Positions 13,341 through 25,011 are shown, counted from the stretch's first letter. The stretch: DNA of 64,000 nt from Histoplasma ohiense (GCA_017607445.1 JAEVHH010000001.1:3286001-3350000); one strand, 5' to 3'. A program made the numbers and translations. Notes: generated by a model from the sequence alone, not told the origin.

Positions 13341-13419
13341 TGCAAAAAGCGAAAAGCAAAAAAAAAAAAAAAAAAAAAAAAACAAACCTACCCAGCAGCG
13401 GACCCCTTTCCCCCCACAC
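11900..13419. other. Convergent spacer between SET2 and TIF6
   Basis: Holds the 3' ends of both flanking genes. No gene is seen. The sequence becomes increasingly homopolymeric towards TIF6, with CT-rich (about 12661-12700) and A-rich (12829-12858) patches. Frames through the A-tracts encode poly-Lys or poly-Phe and are artefacts. Confidence 0.6.
13055..13382. repeat. Three long poly(A) tracts
   Basis: Uninterrupted A runs of about 33 (13055-13087), 27 (13309-13335) and 25 (13358-13382) on the plus strand. They read as poly(T) on the TIF6 coding strand, the nearest beginning 38 bp past its stop codon. Exact lengths may be affected by sequencing or assembly. Confidence 0.85.
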
Positions 13420-15128
13420 CTAATAAAAACTCTCCACCAAACTCTCCTTATGCGTATTCCCAAACGCACCTAGCGCACCCTTCCCCACCATGCCCGGGGC
13501 CGCGGCCGGGGCAGCACCCTCGCCCAGCTTAAACACGCTCTCCACAACACTCAGTTCCGTTGCCGTCGTATCCAGGCCCGTGACGGCCAGCCAGTCATTG
13601 ACGACCATGCCGGCGCCGACGACGGCGGAGCCGCGGTTCACGCTGCCGGCGACGAGCGGCACTTGGAGCAGTGAGGAGAGCTCGTCTTGATCTTGGATGG
13701 AGGTTTTGGGGTGGACGAGGCCCCCTTGGTTGGAGAGGGACATGTAGGAACCTGTGAGGACGTTGTCGGCGATGGTTTGGCGGAAGACTTCGACGCCGAG
13801 GACGTCGGCGATTCTGAGGGGTTTGGAGTTTAGTTGGTATGTCTGGATGGAGATTGGGTGGGTGCGTGGGTTGTTTTTTTTATGTTTTTATTTTGGAATA
13901 ACAAAGCGGGGAGTTTCTTACATTTCTTCCGTTTCCCGTTCTAGATCTGGATGGACGAGAGCTGCATGGTCATTGCAACATATCACATTCCCAAGCGCGG
14001 TTAATCGCTCTTCTATCCGCTGGATCTTGACGGCGTCTGGGAGCGAGTTGCGCAGGTGTTGGAGTTCTTGATCTGTGGTTGACGTGGGAACAAGAAGGCC
14101 TTTGCGGTTTCTGAAGGGGAGCAAGAAGTGAAAATATCATGGTTAGCTTAGGCACTGGTAAATCGTAGAGCAGTGTAGGCGACTATATAAAACAGCGAGG
14201 GAGAGAGAGAAGAGAAGAGGATCATGGCGGGTTGATTGAATTATGACTTACCCGGCTGTTAATCGTCCCACAATCCTCGTACCGGCGATGGTAGCATGAC
14301 ATATCGGGATGACATCTTGCAACTCTGCTTCGAAAATGCTGTTTTCGAGGGAAACCAATATTAGTTACTTCGCCGTTTTCCCCTAACGTTATTCTGCATG
14401 ACAAAAGCCACAAAAATGTTCAAACATCCGCCATTCTTCTCGAATCAGATCAACTTGGCTGGAAACAAGCATGAGCCAGCCGGTGTTTATCAACATATCA
14501 CTTCCCCTACTCGTACATAGCAGGCTCCACATCCCGTGAGGCGTGATGATCTCCCTCTTCGAATGTATCAATCCAGGGAGAAGCAATAATCAGATATTCC
14601 CGATCGGAATTCCAATATGTGATCCGGGTCCATAATTTCTCACGACAGGAGGGAGATCTTAAAACGGTGTCCCCGCAACCTCCCTCCCTCACCACCTCTC
14701 GAATACCCACCCATGAAAGAAAAAACGAAAGAGCGAACAAAAGGAGAAAAATCGGCCAAGAAATCTTAATGAGCGTACCTATAGAAGTTCTCCGACGAGC
14801 CAATGGCCACCAATGCGTAGGAATTCGTCAATGTCGCGAACACACCAACCCTGCGAATGGCGGGAAAATGGCAGCAGTTAGCCAGATGAAGTAAATCGTC
14901 TTGAAGAAAAAAGAAAAAGAAAAAGAAAAAGAAAAAAACAATTTCATGTTCTGTATGATCGAAGGGGAGCAGAGGGGGTAGTCAAAAAGAGAGAGTCAAA
15001 ATCCCCATCATATATATATATAAAAGAAAAATCCAGATTCAAAAATTGAATTTATTAACCCGCCAAATGAGACCAGAGGAGGGGCAACTCAACTCATTCG
15101 AATTCTCAAAGCGAGCGCGAACCGCCAT
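13420..15128 (-). CDS. TIF6: Eukaryotic translation initiation factor 6 (eIF6/Tif6)
   Basis: Anti-association factor: it binds 60S pre-ribosomal subunits in nucleolus and cytoplasm, is needed for 60S biogenesis, and blocks premature 40S joining. Five exons in coding order: 15094-15128, 14779-14850, 14252-14338, 13922-14110, 13420-13813. Introns are 243, 440, 141 and 108 bp (donors GTTGAG, GTACGC, GTAAGT, GTAAGA). Phases all match and give 777 nt (258 aa), slightly longer than the usual about 245. The protein begins MAVRARFENSNE, where position 6 is usually Gln. Conserved blocks include NRKGLLVP, DQELQHLRNSLPD, NVICCNDHAALVHPD, GSYMSLSNQGGLVHPKTS and TGLDTTATELSVVESVFKL, spanning the pentein repeats. 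The C-tail is Gly/Ala-rich and ends ESFY. The 440-bp second intron is long for this class. The gene is intact and lies within 850 bp of the transposon island. Confidence 0.97.
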
Positions 15129-15297
15129 GATTTATCAACAGTCCCTGTAAATTCCTTTGTATTCTCTTTCTCCTATAGTTCGCTGGATGCTGATTCCAGG
15201 AAACACAGATTGAAGAAAGTGGGATGTATATGCTTTTGTGAGCCGTGGAAAGATCTCGGATTCGGCGGGTGCAGCGGGGTAAATCGGGGGAGAAGAG

Positions 15298-15322
15298 GTT
15301 GATGATGATGATGATGATGATG
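15298..15322. repeat. (GAT)n microsatellite
   Basis: Seven tandem GAT units. Confidence 0.9.
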
Positions 15323-15589
15323 TATTTTTGCCGTCGTGGAGTTGGTTGTCGAGTCTGATGTTTTTTTTGCCTTTTTCCCTTTTTTGTTTTCTCCCCTCTT
15401 GTCTCTTTAATAGTTTTGGCTCGAATTTCAGGCGGAACCCGATGAGGGGCAAAAAACTAGTTCCTTGAACGAGCAACCAAACTCTTCTTTTTTTTTTTTT
15501 CTTTGTCCCGCGCTTCTGGACCGGCGGGATAGAACGATTGATGGCACCGCAACTAGTCTTATCGCAGAGGCCGCTCCGTGCTCGGGGAA

Positions 15590-15662
15590 ACGGGGATACG
15601 GGGATACGGGGATGAGATGAGATGAGACGGGATGGATGGATGAGGATGAATGAGGATGAGGA
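15590..15662. repeat. GGGATAC / GATGA degenerate microsatellite
   Basis: CGGGGATA repeated three times, then GATGAGATGAGATGAG and GGATGGATGGATGAGG units, upstream of TIF6. Confidence 0.8.
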
Positions 15663-16097
15663 TTCTGCAGGCGAAGGCGGGGATTGTGGAGGAGGAGGGC
15701 AGAGGTGGCTGTTTAGTTACATCAGCAGAAAACGTCGTCAAGCAGCCGTGGAGGAACTTCTTCTGCGTAGTTAACTCATCTGTATACATACATCCACCCA
15801 GCGGACGCAGAGAATCAGAATCGGAGTGAGGAATCGCTGGATTTAAATCCGAAGCCCACATTGTTGCAAGTGCGGTTTCTTCGCTGATCCTGATTCTTCC
15901 TGTTCGTTATCTACAGAGAGTGACTTTACTATGACTCAAGATGACTCTTTTCCCATCTTCCATGCTGTCGCCGCCAGCCACACTGTCTGTCACTAACTTA
16001 CTGAAATGCAGATGTGCTTTATCACTGAGCAGTGCTTGCATTTTTTGTATTGATTCTCAGCAGACTCACAATGATGATGAGAGGACATTGTCAAATG

Positions 16098-16729
16098 TCA
16101 AATACAACAACAGCAATATACTGCTGTGTTTCTTTCTAACACTTTAATAAAACTGTCTGCTTTCTCATCTTCATCTATATTATCAGTCAACTCAAATAAC
16201 ATACCAAGATTCTGGCTCAGTGAGAATGACACTGATATAATAGCAGAATGTGAAAACATGCTTTCTGAAATACTGCTATAATTGAATGTCACATTCTGCT
16301 GTGACAATAGATCATCAGAGTTCATATAGAATTCTAGAATCTCATCTGCATTCTTATAGATCTGCATATCAAGTACAAACCTTGCAACAGCAGTTTGATA
16401 CATAGCAAATCTCTCATCTAAAACTTTGTTAGAGAGCAGCATCTTGTGAAATTCATTGATTAAAAATTGACTGATTTTGTGAAAGTGCTCAGACATCTAT
16501 AATCTGTTAGTACTCATAACAATCTCAGTTTAAGAAAACTTACAGCAGCACAACTTCTATTTGATATATGACAGATATGACAATGTGTCTATTCATTGTT
16601 CACAAAGCAAGAGTATACTGAGGGATTCTGCAATCTCTTCAGACAACCCAAGCAAATGCTCTCAATGACAGACAGTATATCACTCTTTATAGACTTCAAA
16701 TCAGCAACAGAAACAGCTGATTCTGACAT
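16098..16729 (-). pseudogene. Unknown two-exon gene remnant at island edge
   Basis: Exon 1 is 16544-16729 (62 codons from ATG at 16729) and exon 2 is 16098-16496 (stop-free). They are separated by a 47-bp intron with GTAAGT donor and a TACTAAC branch site. The CAG directly after the branch is too close to it, and the next AG (TATAG, 16497-16498) keeps the frame. Exon 1 has one in-frame TAG and a Cys/His cluster (H-C-H-I-C-H...C) near its end. Exon 2 encodes a helical, acidic 132-aa segment with no recognised domain. It lies in CpG-free sequence and so probably belonged to a repeat. Function unknown. Confidence 0.5.
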
Positions 16730-17534
16730 TCTATCATAACTTTAATCAGTATCAAGACCTTGTTCAAAGAAGAAGGAGAAGCAAAAGCAATAAGAAAGAA
16801 AAACAGATATTAAAGATTGAAATCAATATTGCAATATTGATCAAAAAGATTGCAACAACACAAAATTCAATCCAAAATAGAAAATGCAACCACACAATCA
16901 AAACTTCAAATTTCGCAATAAAAATCATATAGAAGAATACAGTGTACTTTGTTTGATAAATTGATGTATTCTTTTTAAATAAAAAATTGTTGATGATGAT
17001 GATGGTGATGATTTTGTTAGAGTATGATTTTTTGATGTAAAAGTCAAAGAAAAGAGGTTCAGAAGTTGTGTCTAAATCATGATTGAACTGCAATGATATC
17101 AAAGATGGAAAAACATTCTCTCAAAACAGCAACACTTTGAAATTAACTCTGACAATTAATTCAGTTCAATCCTGCAAACTTCATACAATATCAACCACAC
17201 AGCACATATTACAAACTTCACACATTACAGTAAGAAGCTCTGAGGATCAGATCTTTGAAGAAGAGAGATAATTGTAATAGATACAACAGAGATATCTATA
17301 TTAGAAAATAGCTATATGATGATAGAAGAATATAGAACACATCAGAATTAATGAGAAGAGATATAGCACACAGTATCATAGACAGCTGTAGTGTATGATG
17401 ATCATCTATATAATGCTCACTGATATCTGTAGATATTAGAAGATCAGTGATTAGCTTTGAATAATAGAAATTGCTATCTTCTTAACATTCTATATGTGTA
17501 CTTCACACTACTCTCATAATTATATCTACAACCA
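16730..17534. other. CpG-free AT-rich repeat debris
   Basis: Low-complexity AT-rich sequence with GATGATGATGGTGATG-type runs near 16993-17012. No coding feature is seen. It is bounded to the right by a truncated chromovirus LTR. Confidence 0.4.
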
Positions 17535-17616
17535 TCTCTTACACACTCCATGCTCCGCGCTTGTGTAGTCTCTAACAATTCTTTTATGTAGCTTTTAATG
17601 TTCTTCTGCTCTGTGC

Positions 17617-17630
17617 TCTGCACTTATGTA
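17617..17630. repeat. 14-bp TSD, left copy (LINE copy 1)
   Basis: TCTGCACTTATGTA immediately before the LINE 5' end; identical to 24297-24310. Confidence 0.95.
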
Positions 17631-17783
17631 CATCCTTACAACTACCCACAAACATAGGGGTACATTTGAATTTTTCCATTTTCTAACTGTTTTTCATATA
17701 ATTTTAACCCTTCAATCTGTTCAACATCATCACACACCTTCTGTGATTACTCTATGTGTGTGTACTGCACAGATTGAGTGGTC

Positions 17784-19301
17784 ATGGAGCTCTCAACACT
17801 CTCTCATTCATTCAAGAATATTGACACAGCCTACATCAGATCACTGAAGCTGAAGTCATCAGTCAATTTTGTTACTGAAAAGATTGGCAAGAGACAGAGA
17901 AAGACTGTTACAATGTCTTCTTCAGTTCTCAAAGAAGTCAGTGACAGCATCTTCACAGCCATCTCTCAGCTACAGAAGTAGTTTGAGAAGGCTCAACAAC
18001 AACAGAATCTGCAACAGAAGACTCTCATCAGATTAACAAAGACTCTGAACAGTTGAGTTGAGAAGAAGAAATAGTCAGTCAGTCAGAACTTTGCTCAAGT
18101 TTTCTGTGAAAGATTCATTGCATATGTGACAGCAGATCTGAGTGCAGCATCAACTCTGAGAGAGAGTGCTGCTTCAGACATTCATCCACAGTCAAATTCA
18201 GCAAAGACAACTGCAAGAGAGCTGATTATCTGAACAGATATCATATAGAAGAGAAAAAATTCTGCTTTCTCTGAAGCTATCTCTGTCAAGACTGCAGCTT
18301 TCTCAGCTGACAGAGCTAGTGGAGTCAGTCTGCAGCTTAAGAATATCAGTCAGTCAAGAAATTCCACAGAGAACACAAAGCAACAGAAGAACTCATAAGT
18401 TCTCATTACTCTTCAGTCAGAAAAACAGATTACTCAGCTGCAGTCATATACTGTACAGCAGACAATCATTGCAAACATTCAGAGAGTGAGAGATATGGCT
18501 AATGTATCAAAGATGAAGCTCATCAGAACAGATTGAATAATCACATCAAGCAACAGAGGTATATATAATGCTCTGATTACTGAGAAGACAGTGACTACTC
18601 TCTGTGAAGTTCTTGATGCCACAGAGATTCAGCTATCAGAGCAGTGATACAATTATGCTGTCTCAGAAATCTCAGAATTCATTCAGAACTGAGAAGAGAC
18701 AAGAATTCTCACAGACAAGATGATTGAGAAAAAGATTCTGACTCAGACAAAGATAAAATCAGTGAGCTGTCAATTCTTATAATATGAAGTGAATCTCAAG
18801 ATAGAGAAGATTACATGAATTGTCTTCTTTCTCACTTCAGTGAAAGACTTCTCACTTTTCAATGTCAGTGAGAGGATCAGACTCATTGAGAAAAGACCAC
18901 TGATAGTGAGATATGATTCAGAATGCCAGAGATACTGTCACTCATCAAAATATATATGACTGATGAGATGCTCCAACTGCAGTGAGCTCACAAGCTGACA
19001 TGAGAGATCAACAGATGTGAAGTGTAAGAGAGCATTATAATGTATCAACTACTGTCAACTCTACTCAGCTGAGCATCAGCACTGCTCTGCTGCACTCAGA
19101 TGTGTGAACAGTGTTCTCAGACATCTAACTCAAAAGAAGCTAGCAGCTGTTCACTATTTTGATGACAGATGTCACAGAGATGCTCAGAAGCAGCAATCAC
19201 TGTCAGCACAGTCAGCATCAATGATCACAGTGATGATATCTACATCATCCACTCAATCAACTCAGTCAACACAGCTCATCAGACTAGTACTCTGTAAGTG
19301 A
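17784..19301 (+). pseudogene. LINE ORF1 (gag-like), copy 1
   Basis: A single frame of 506 codons (1518 bp, the same length in all three copies) beginning ATGGAGCTC and ending LVLCK-stop. It encodes a basic, Gln/Ser-rich nucleic-acid-binding protein with a C-terminal Cys/His cluster (about 18920-19180) of the zinc-knuckle type found in Tad1 ORF1. It is broken by many in-frame stops, mostly TGA with some TAG/TAA. No frameshift is seen. Confidence 0.85.
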
Positions 19302-19419
19302 ACAGCTATTCAGAGCTTCATCAGTGAAGAGAACACCATCTGACAGATGACTCACATCAGACAATGCTCAGCTCATACAGCAGAGTGACAGTATAGTCAA
19401 ACAGTCAAAAAATAGTCTA

Positions 19420-22400
19420 ATCTCAGCATGCAGACAACAGATCTGAGATTCTTCAATCTCATTCCACAGATGAACTTTGACAGCAGCTTATTAAGTAACT
19501 TCTTATACTAGAATATCAACATCAGCAACACAGCTGATGTTGCAGAAACAATCAGCAGAAAAATCATTCTCTGCAGATCTTTTGAATAAATACAGTCAGA
19601 GCAGCTCTCTGTCACACAGCAGCTCTACAGCTTGCTTTTGAGCAGAGTTGTGAAGTGATCTGTATACAGAAGTCTTACACACACTCTGACATCAAAATTT
19701 CTAATCACTCAGCATATAAGTGCTTTGCACTTATAGATCACTGAGATGACATTAATCTGAAGCAGTGAGAGAAGAAGAGGCTCTGAATCATGACATATAT
19801 ACATAAGAGTTCAAAGATAAGAGCACAGCAACACTGATCTGTGCAAAACAGAGATCTGCTGTGAATCAGTGTCAATGACTGCTATATTCTCAATGTGTAC
19901 AGATAGTCTGAGACAGACACAGTCATGAACTATCTGATCAATTTGAGTTCATCAGTCTGCTGTCTAGTAGATGGGGATTTCAATGTATAATATGATATCT
20001 TTGAATCAGAGGCAGTGAATCTGCACTGAGAAGAGGAGCTTGTTCAGTGGATCAGTGAATATGAAATGAACTTTGTGAGAGAGATAGATATTTCAATTCA
20101 TACAGCAGATCATATGATTGATCTCATCTTTTTCAATATGATTTTTGCTTTCACTTCAGTGCACTGAGTACTACTGACAACATCTTAGATACAGCAGAGC
20201 AGAGCTCAGATCAAAGTTACAGATTCTCAGCTGAAGCTCTTTGCAGATCTTATCAGAGATCTCATAATGAATATATCTTATTCAGATAGAATTGAGAATG
20301 CAGCACAGCTTGATGATCTGATCTGATACTTCATTCAGAATCTTCTGACTGCAGCTCAGACAGTCAGCAAGTCAGTGCAACAAAAACAGACTACAGCTCT
20401 CTGATGAACAGCAGACTATCAAAAAGCATATCAAGAGCTCATCACTCATCAGACAGAGACCACAAAGCATCAGTTCAAGAACACAGTATGCAAGATCAAG
20501 TGTGCATACTGAAGACAGATGATCAATGAAATCAGAGATGACAGAGATCTGTACTGAGTGATAGCATGATATAAGCTGAAATCCAACCTCAGAGCACCTT
20601 CTCTGATGATTGAGGATCAGATTATAGAAGAGACAGTTGTCAAAGTTGAGACACTTCAGCAAATCATTCTGAAGTAATACAACTCAGTCAATGATCTGAA
20701 ATACAATTCATTGAATAATGAGTACTAAAGTGGCATGAGAAATCTGCTCTGAAATTCTCAGATTGAGATGAAGAAGATAGAGTGCAACATCATTGAAATA
20801 CAGAGTATCTCTTCAGACACAGATGAAATCACAATGCAGCTGCTCAAGACATACTGACAGTATATGTCTCTCTTTGTACAGCAGCTATACAACTGCTGTC
20901 TTCAGCTCTATCACTTTTCACAAATCTGAAAGCTGACAGAGATGACAATGATACTCAAAATAGATAAGAGGAACAGAAGCTCAGTCTGCTTCTAAAGATT
21001 CATTATTCTTCTCTCAGTAATCTTCAAGAAGCTGAAATGCATTGTTGCAAGATGACTGACATACACAGCACTCATTCATAATGTAGTCAGCTCACAGTAT
21101 GAAGAGATGCTGCTCAGATGATTGACAATGAATCTGATAGCTGCTTTCACTCATGAAATGAAGACAGTCTTCACACAAAACAAGAAGGTATTCATAATCA
21201 CAATGAATATACAGAGTATCTTTGATGCTGTGCTGTACAGATGACTGCTTCAGTGAATGATACAACAGAGATAATCACATAAACTGCTACAACTCATTGA
21301 CAGCTTTCTCACTGAACACAGAGCTCAGATTCAGCTGAAGGAGATCATCACAGCAGCATATCAGATGCAATATGATATGTTACAGAGATCTTCTCTATCA
21401 TCAATACTGTTTCTTCTGTATCTGACAGAGCTGCTGTGGCAGAACTTGAAATTATGCTTTGACTATACAGATGATCTGAATACTTGACAGACTATACACT
21501 CACTTAACAGCAATACTACTCTTTTCAGTCATGATATACAGAATATTCTGAGATGAGGGGAGACAAACAAGATGATCTTCACATCAGAGAAACTTGAGAT
21601 GATTCATCTCACAAAAAAGCAATATAACAAAGCACTGTCAGTGATTGTATCAGAAAATCTGATTATACACTCTGTCACTGCTTCAGCTGAACAGAAGTCA
21701 GTATTCTGCTGACTGAATGTACACTTTGATAGAAGACTCATCTGAAAATCATATGTCTCTGTCTGAGCAAAGAAGATAAGAGCTGTGGCTCAGCATATTC
21801 AAAGTCTAAAAAAAATCAGAGATAAGTCTTCAGCAGATGCTCTGTGAAAGACAGTTACTATCTATATAATTCTCTCACTGCTCTATAGCACAGAGATCTG
21901 ATACAGCAGCTGTACACAGTCAGTAAAACACACAGACAGAAGTGGAGAGATCAGCTCTCATCTGAAATAATATGTGAGAACAGTCAAGAAAATACTTATC
22001 ATGACAGTCAGAGAAATTCTTTCAGTTTTCTGTACAACACTCATCACAACTCTATATCAGAATGCTGAACTCTCATCAGCAATGATAGCTCTGAAGAAGA
22101 TCAAAATGTGTTTTACAACAAAACTTCAGATGATGAATGAGAGATATTCACTGACTTCACAAATAGCTTCTTCAATGATCACACATGGAAGAGAGGCTGA
22201 AATCTGACAGTATTCAAAGATCAAAATTCAGAGATTAAGAATGCTGCTGTCTGCAGTCAATAGATTCACACTTGCCATTCCACACTACTCAGAGAAGTGT
22301 GAAACAGACTTCACAGAAGATGTAGACAAAAAAAATGCTGCTCAGATATTCAAGAAATAATGAAGAAGTCAATCTTCAATAGATTTATATATTTTCTCAG

Positions 22401-23340
22401 ATGAATCAGAACAGATTCTTGACAACAGCAGATAGATTGACTATAATTTTATAGTCTATCAGAGAAACAAACAGCTGATCAGCTTCTCAGCTGCACTGAG
22501 CTCTATATCATATATCTTCAATGCTGAGGCAGTTGACATCTGCTGTGTATTAGAGTACATAATGAAGCTTCTACTCTGTGTCACAGATGACAGCATCAAT
22601 TCTCAGATCTGACTCTGTTTTGACAACATCTCAGTCATCTGAAATATACAGAGCAGTGTGATGATCTTCTCAAACTGAGTCTACAGCCACTGTCATGAGC
22701 TTCTCAGACAACATAATGTGGATCTGAAATGAGTCTCTGAGTATATGAAAATAGAGAGCAATGAAGAAGCAGACTGTCTGACTAAGTGAATGATCTCATC
22801 TACTGCAGCTTCAGTCTATGAACTCAAGATCATGCTCACAGTCAGTGAGATCCACACAGTGATCAAGCAGCTCAGTCAAGAGATAGAGTGAGAGTGATGA
22901 AACAGAATCTGTGAAAAACTCTCTGACTGATATCAGAGCTGAAGATTCAGCAGACTGACTATGAAATATCAAGTAAAGATCTCTTCAGAGCTCACTATAT
23001 CATGATATGCTCTTCATCACTGACTCACACTTCACTTCTCTTATGAGGACTTTTTCTGATATCACAGATGTTTTCAGCATGCAGATGTGAGACTTGTCTG
23101 TGTCTGTGAATACAATAAAAACTCAGAACATTTGATGTTCTGTCAATACTCACAGAGATACTTCTCTCACTGACTCAAGAGATCAGCAGCACAGCCATAT
23201 AATTAGATGACAGTTGTTGTCTATCTAGAGTCTCTGATCTCTACAGACTTTGTAGAACTGCTTGGCTGTATACAGTTCTACACACAGTACTGTATGAGAT
23301 AACACAGCTGTTTGAGCACACATCATCTGACAGCCCCCCA
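19420..23340 (+). pseudogene. LINE ORF2 (endonuclease, RT, RNase H), copy 1
   Basis: Ends approximate. In order: AP-endonuclease motifs (IQKSY near 19670; GDFNV near 19975), reverse transcriptase with LFLLYLTELL just before Y-T-D-D at 21464-21475, RNase H from about 22390 (motif FSDES), and a C-terminal Cys/His knuckle (C-x-C...EH...C near 23100). Near 20165 a 39-bp in-frame deletion relative to copy 3 removes the SDH motif of the endonuclease. Stops are mainly TGA. Confidence 0.85.
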
Positions 23341-23379
23341 CAGCAGTTCCAAGTCTATACAGACAGTACAGATAGCACA

Positions 23380-23622
23380 ACATTCAGTACAACAGATTCA
23401 ATCAGTACAATAGATTCAATCAATACAATCAATACAAACAATACAATCAGTTCAATTGATACAATCAGCTCAATCAGTTCAATCAGTACAAATGATACAA
23501 TCAGTTCAATCAGTTCAATTGATACAATCAGTTCAACTGATTCAATCAGTACAAACAGTACAATTGATACAATTGATACAATCAATTCAATCAGTTCAAT
23601 TGATTCAACTGATGCAAATAAT
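23380..23622. repeat. 9-bp minisatellite in LINE copy 1
   Basis: Tandem units of consensus T-W-C-A-A-T-C-A-G (variants TTCAATCAG, TACAATCAG, TACAATTGA), about 26 units. They lie just after ORF2 and encode Ser/Thr-Ile-Ser/Asp triplets in one frame. Confidence 0.9.
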
Positions 23623-24296
23623 TAAACTAGCATGATGAGCTTATCTGTTTCAACTAGCTGTGATGTAATCAGTACAGTCTGTATGCTGACTCAGTTAATA
23701 TACTCTCAGCTGCAAATATACACTCTTCTTCTTTCTTCTCACTGCTCTCTCTGTCTCTCTTCACTTCTTTTCTTTCACAATCTTCTTCAGTGCTCTCTCC
23801 TCTCTCTTCTCTCAGATTTGTACTGAGTTATATGACTACAAAATGTCACAGAGAGCACAGTCTTTTCTTCACTCTTCTCTTTATTTTTCTTTTCAGAATA
23901 CTCATTTTTTCTCTTTTCTTTTGTCTATCTCATCTATCTTTTTTCTGCTGTTAGAAGCACAGACAGTTCTTGAATCAACTGAGAGAGTTATTTCTCTTCA
24001 TTCACTGTAAAGCCTTTCAGACACAGCAGCAGCAGTTTTCCTCAGAAACCACACTATAGCTTCACTATAAATGATCATACATCAGATCAGAAGTGGATGT
24101 GCAGCTCAGTAAAACTCTTTTCAATGAGCTGAGTCTTCTCAAGAGTTGTCATCTGAATTCTGTTTTCTTTCTCTCTGTGTATATAGAAATCTCTTCAGTG
24201 TAGCACATCTCCATGCCCTTTGAGAGGCTTCTGAAACACAGATGCTGCCCGTGTTTTCTCCGGGATGTTAAATCAATACAAACAAACAAACACAAA

Positions 24297-24310
24297 TCTG
24301 CACTTATGTA
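24297..24310. repeat. 14-bp TSD, right copy (LINE copy 1)
   Basis: TCTGCACTTATGTA immediately after the LINE tail. The LTR sequence of G1 resumes here. Confidence 0.95.
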
Positions 24311-24651
24311 GTCTCTAACAATTCTTTTATATAGCTCTCAATGATTCTTTCATCTCATACTCTGTACTTGTATAGTTTCTAATGATTCTTCTATATAGCT
24401 CTCAATGAGACTTTCATCTCATGCTCTGCACTTGTGTAGTTTCTAACAATTCTTCTGTGTAGCTCTTAACATTCTTTCACTCTATACTTCACTGTGAAAT
24501 GACTTCTGATATTCTTTCACTCTGAATTTCTCTTTATAAGAATCCTCTTTGTATGATCTTTTTTTCTGATTTCTTTTCTCTTTCTTTTCTTAATCAATTT
24601 GTAATCTGTATTAGAATAGTGCTAGATTGTTAATTGAAGTATATCTGTTAC

Positions 24652-24665
24652 ATTACAAATTGATT
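24652..24665 (+). promoter_or_regulatory. Candidate self-primed primer-binding site, G1
   Basis: ATTACAAATTGATT begins at the last base of the 5' LTR. It is the exact reverse complement of LTR positions 24592-24605 (AATCAATTTGTAAT), 60 nt upstream. The pattern fits self-priming as in Tf1-group elements. Confidence 0.6.
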
Positions 24666-25011
24666 CTTCTGTGTTTAAAATCTGAGTGTTTTGTTATTAG
24701 TTTTTACACTCAAGTGCATTGTTATCAGTTCTTACATCTGAGTGTGTTGTTTACAGATCTGAGTGTCTTGTTGTTACAAGAGATTTCTCATGAATCTGAG
24801 TGTCTTCATTATTAGTTATATAGACTGTCATATCTAAGCATCTGAAACATTATTGACTGTGTTCTACAAGATCTGAGTGTCTATGAACTGTAACACTGTG
24901 AATAGTGTTCATGAAGAAGCTTGATAAAGCTTAGTACTGCAACACTGTGAATAGTGTCTGCAAGAGAACTGAGTATCTACAAGTGTTTCTTTTTCTTTTT
25001 TTTATTATTAT

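Larger units (their letters stand above)
15129..15972. other. TIF6 upstream region and edge of normal DNA
   Basis: Presumed TIF6 promoter. It holds a (GAT)n run, a T-tract at about 15487-15501 and a GGGATAC/GATGA repeat. No gene is seen. The last CpGs of the normal region lie at about 15966-15972. Confidence 0.5.
17631..24296 (+). mobile_element. Tad1-type LINE, copy 1 (6,666 bp)
   Basis: Non-LTR retrotransposon starting CATCCTTACAACTACCC and ending in an ACAAACAAACAAACACAAA tail. Flanked by a perfect 14-bp target-site duplication (TCTGCACTTATGTA), so the boundaries are exact. It carries two degraded ORFs (gag-like ORF1; endonuclease-RT-RNase H ORF2) and a 9-bp minisatellite near its 3' end. 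It is inserted in the LTR of G1. It has a 39-bp deletion relative to copy 3. Confidence 0.95.

Noticed and set aside
13031..13423. Lys-rich plus-strand and Phe-rich minus-strand frames
   Set aside because: Artefacts of poly(A)/poly(T) tracts.
13490..14071. Plus-strand frames over TIF6
   Set aside because: Shadows of the minus-strand eIF6 exons, which match the family throughout.
16764..17102. 112-aa hydrophobic frame as a membrane protein
   Set aside because: AT-rich low complexity (runs of Leu and Ile codons), no start context or homologous copy in the window.
23355..23585. Minus-strand Val/Ile/Leu-rich 76-aa membrane-like protein
   Set aside because: Reverse-strand reading of the LINE minisatellite.
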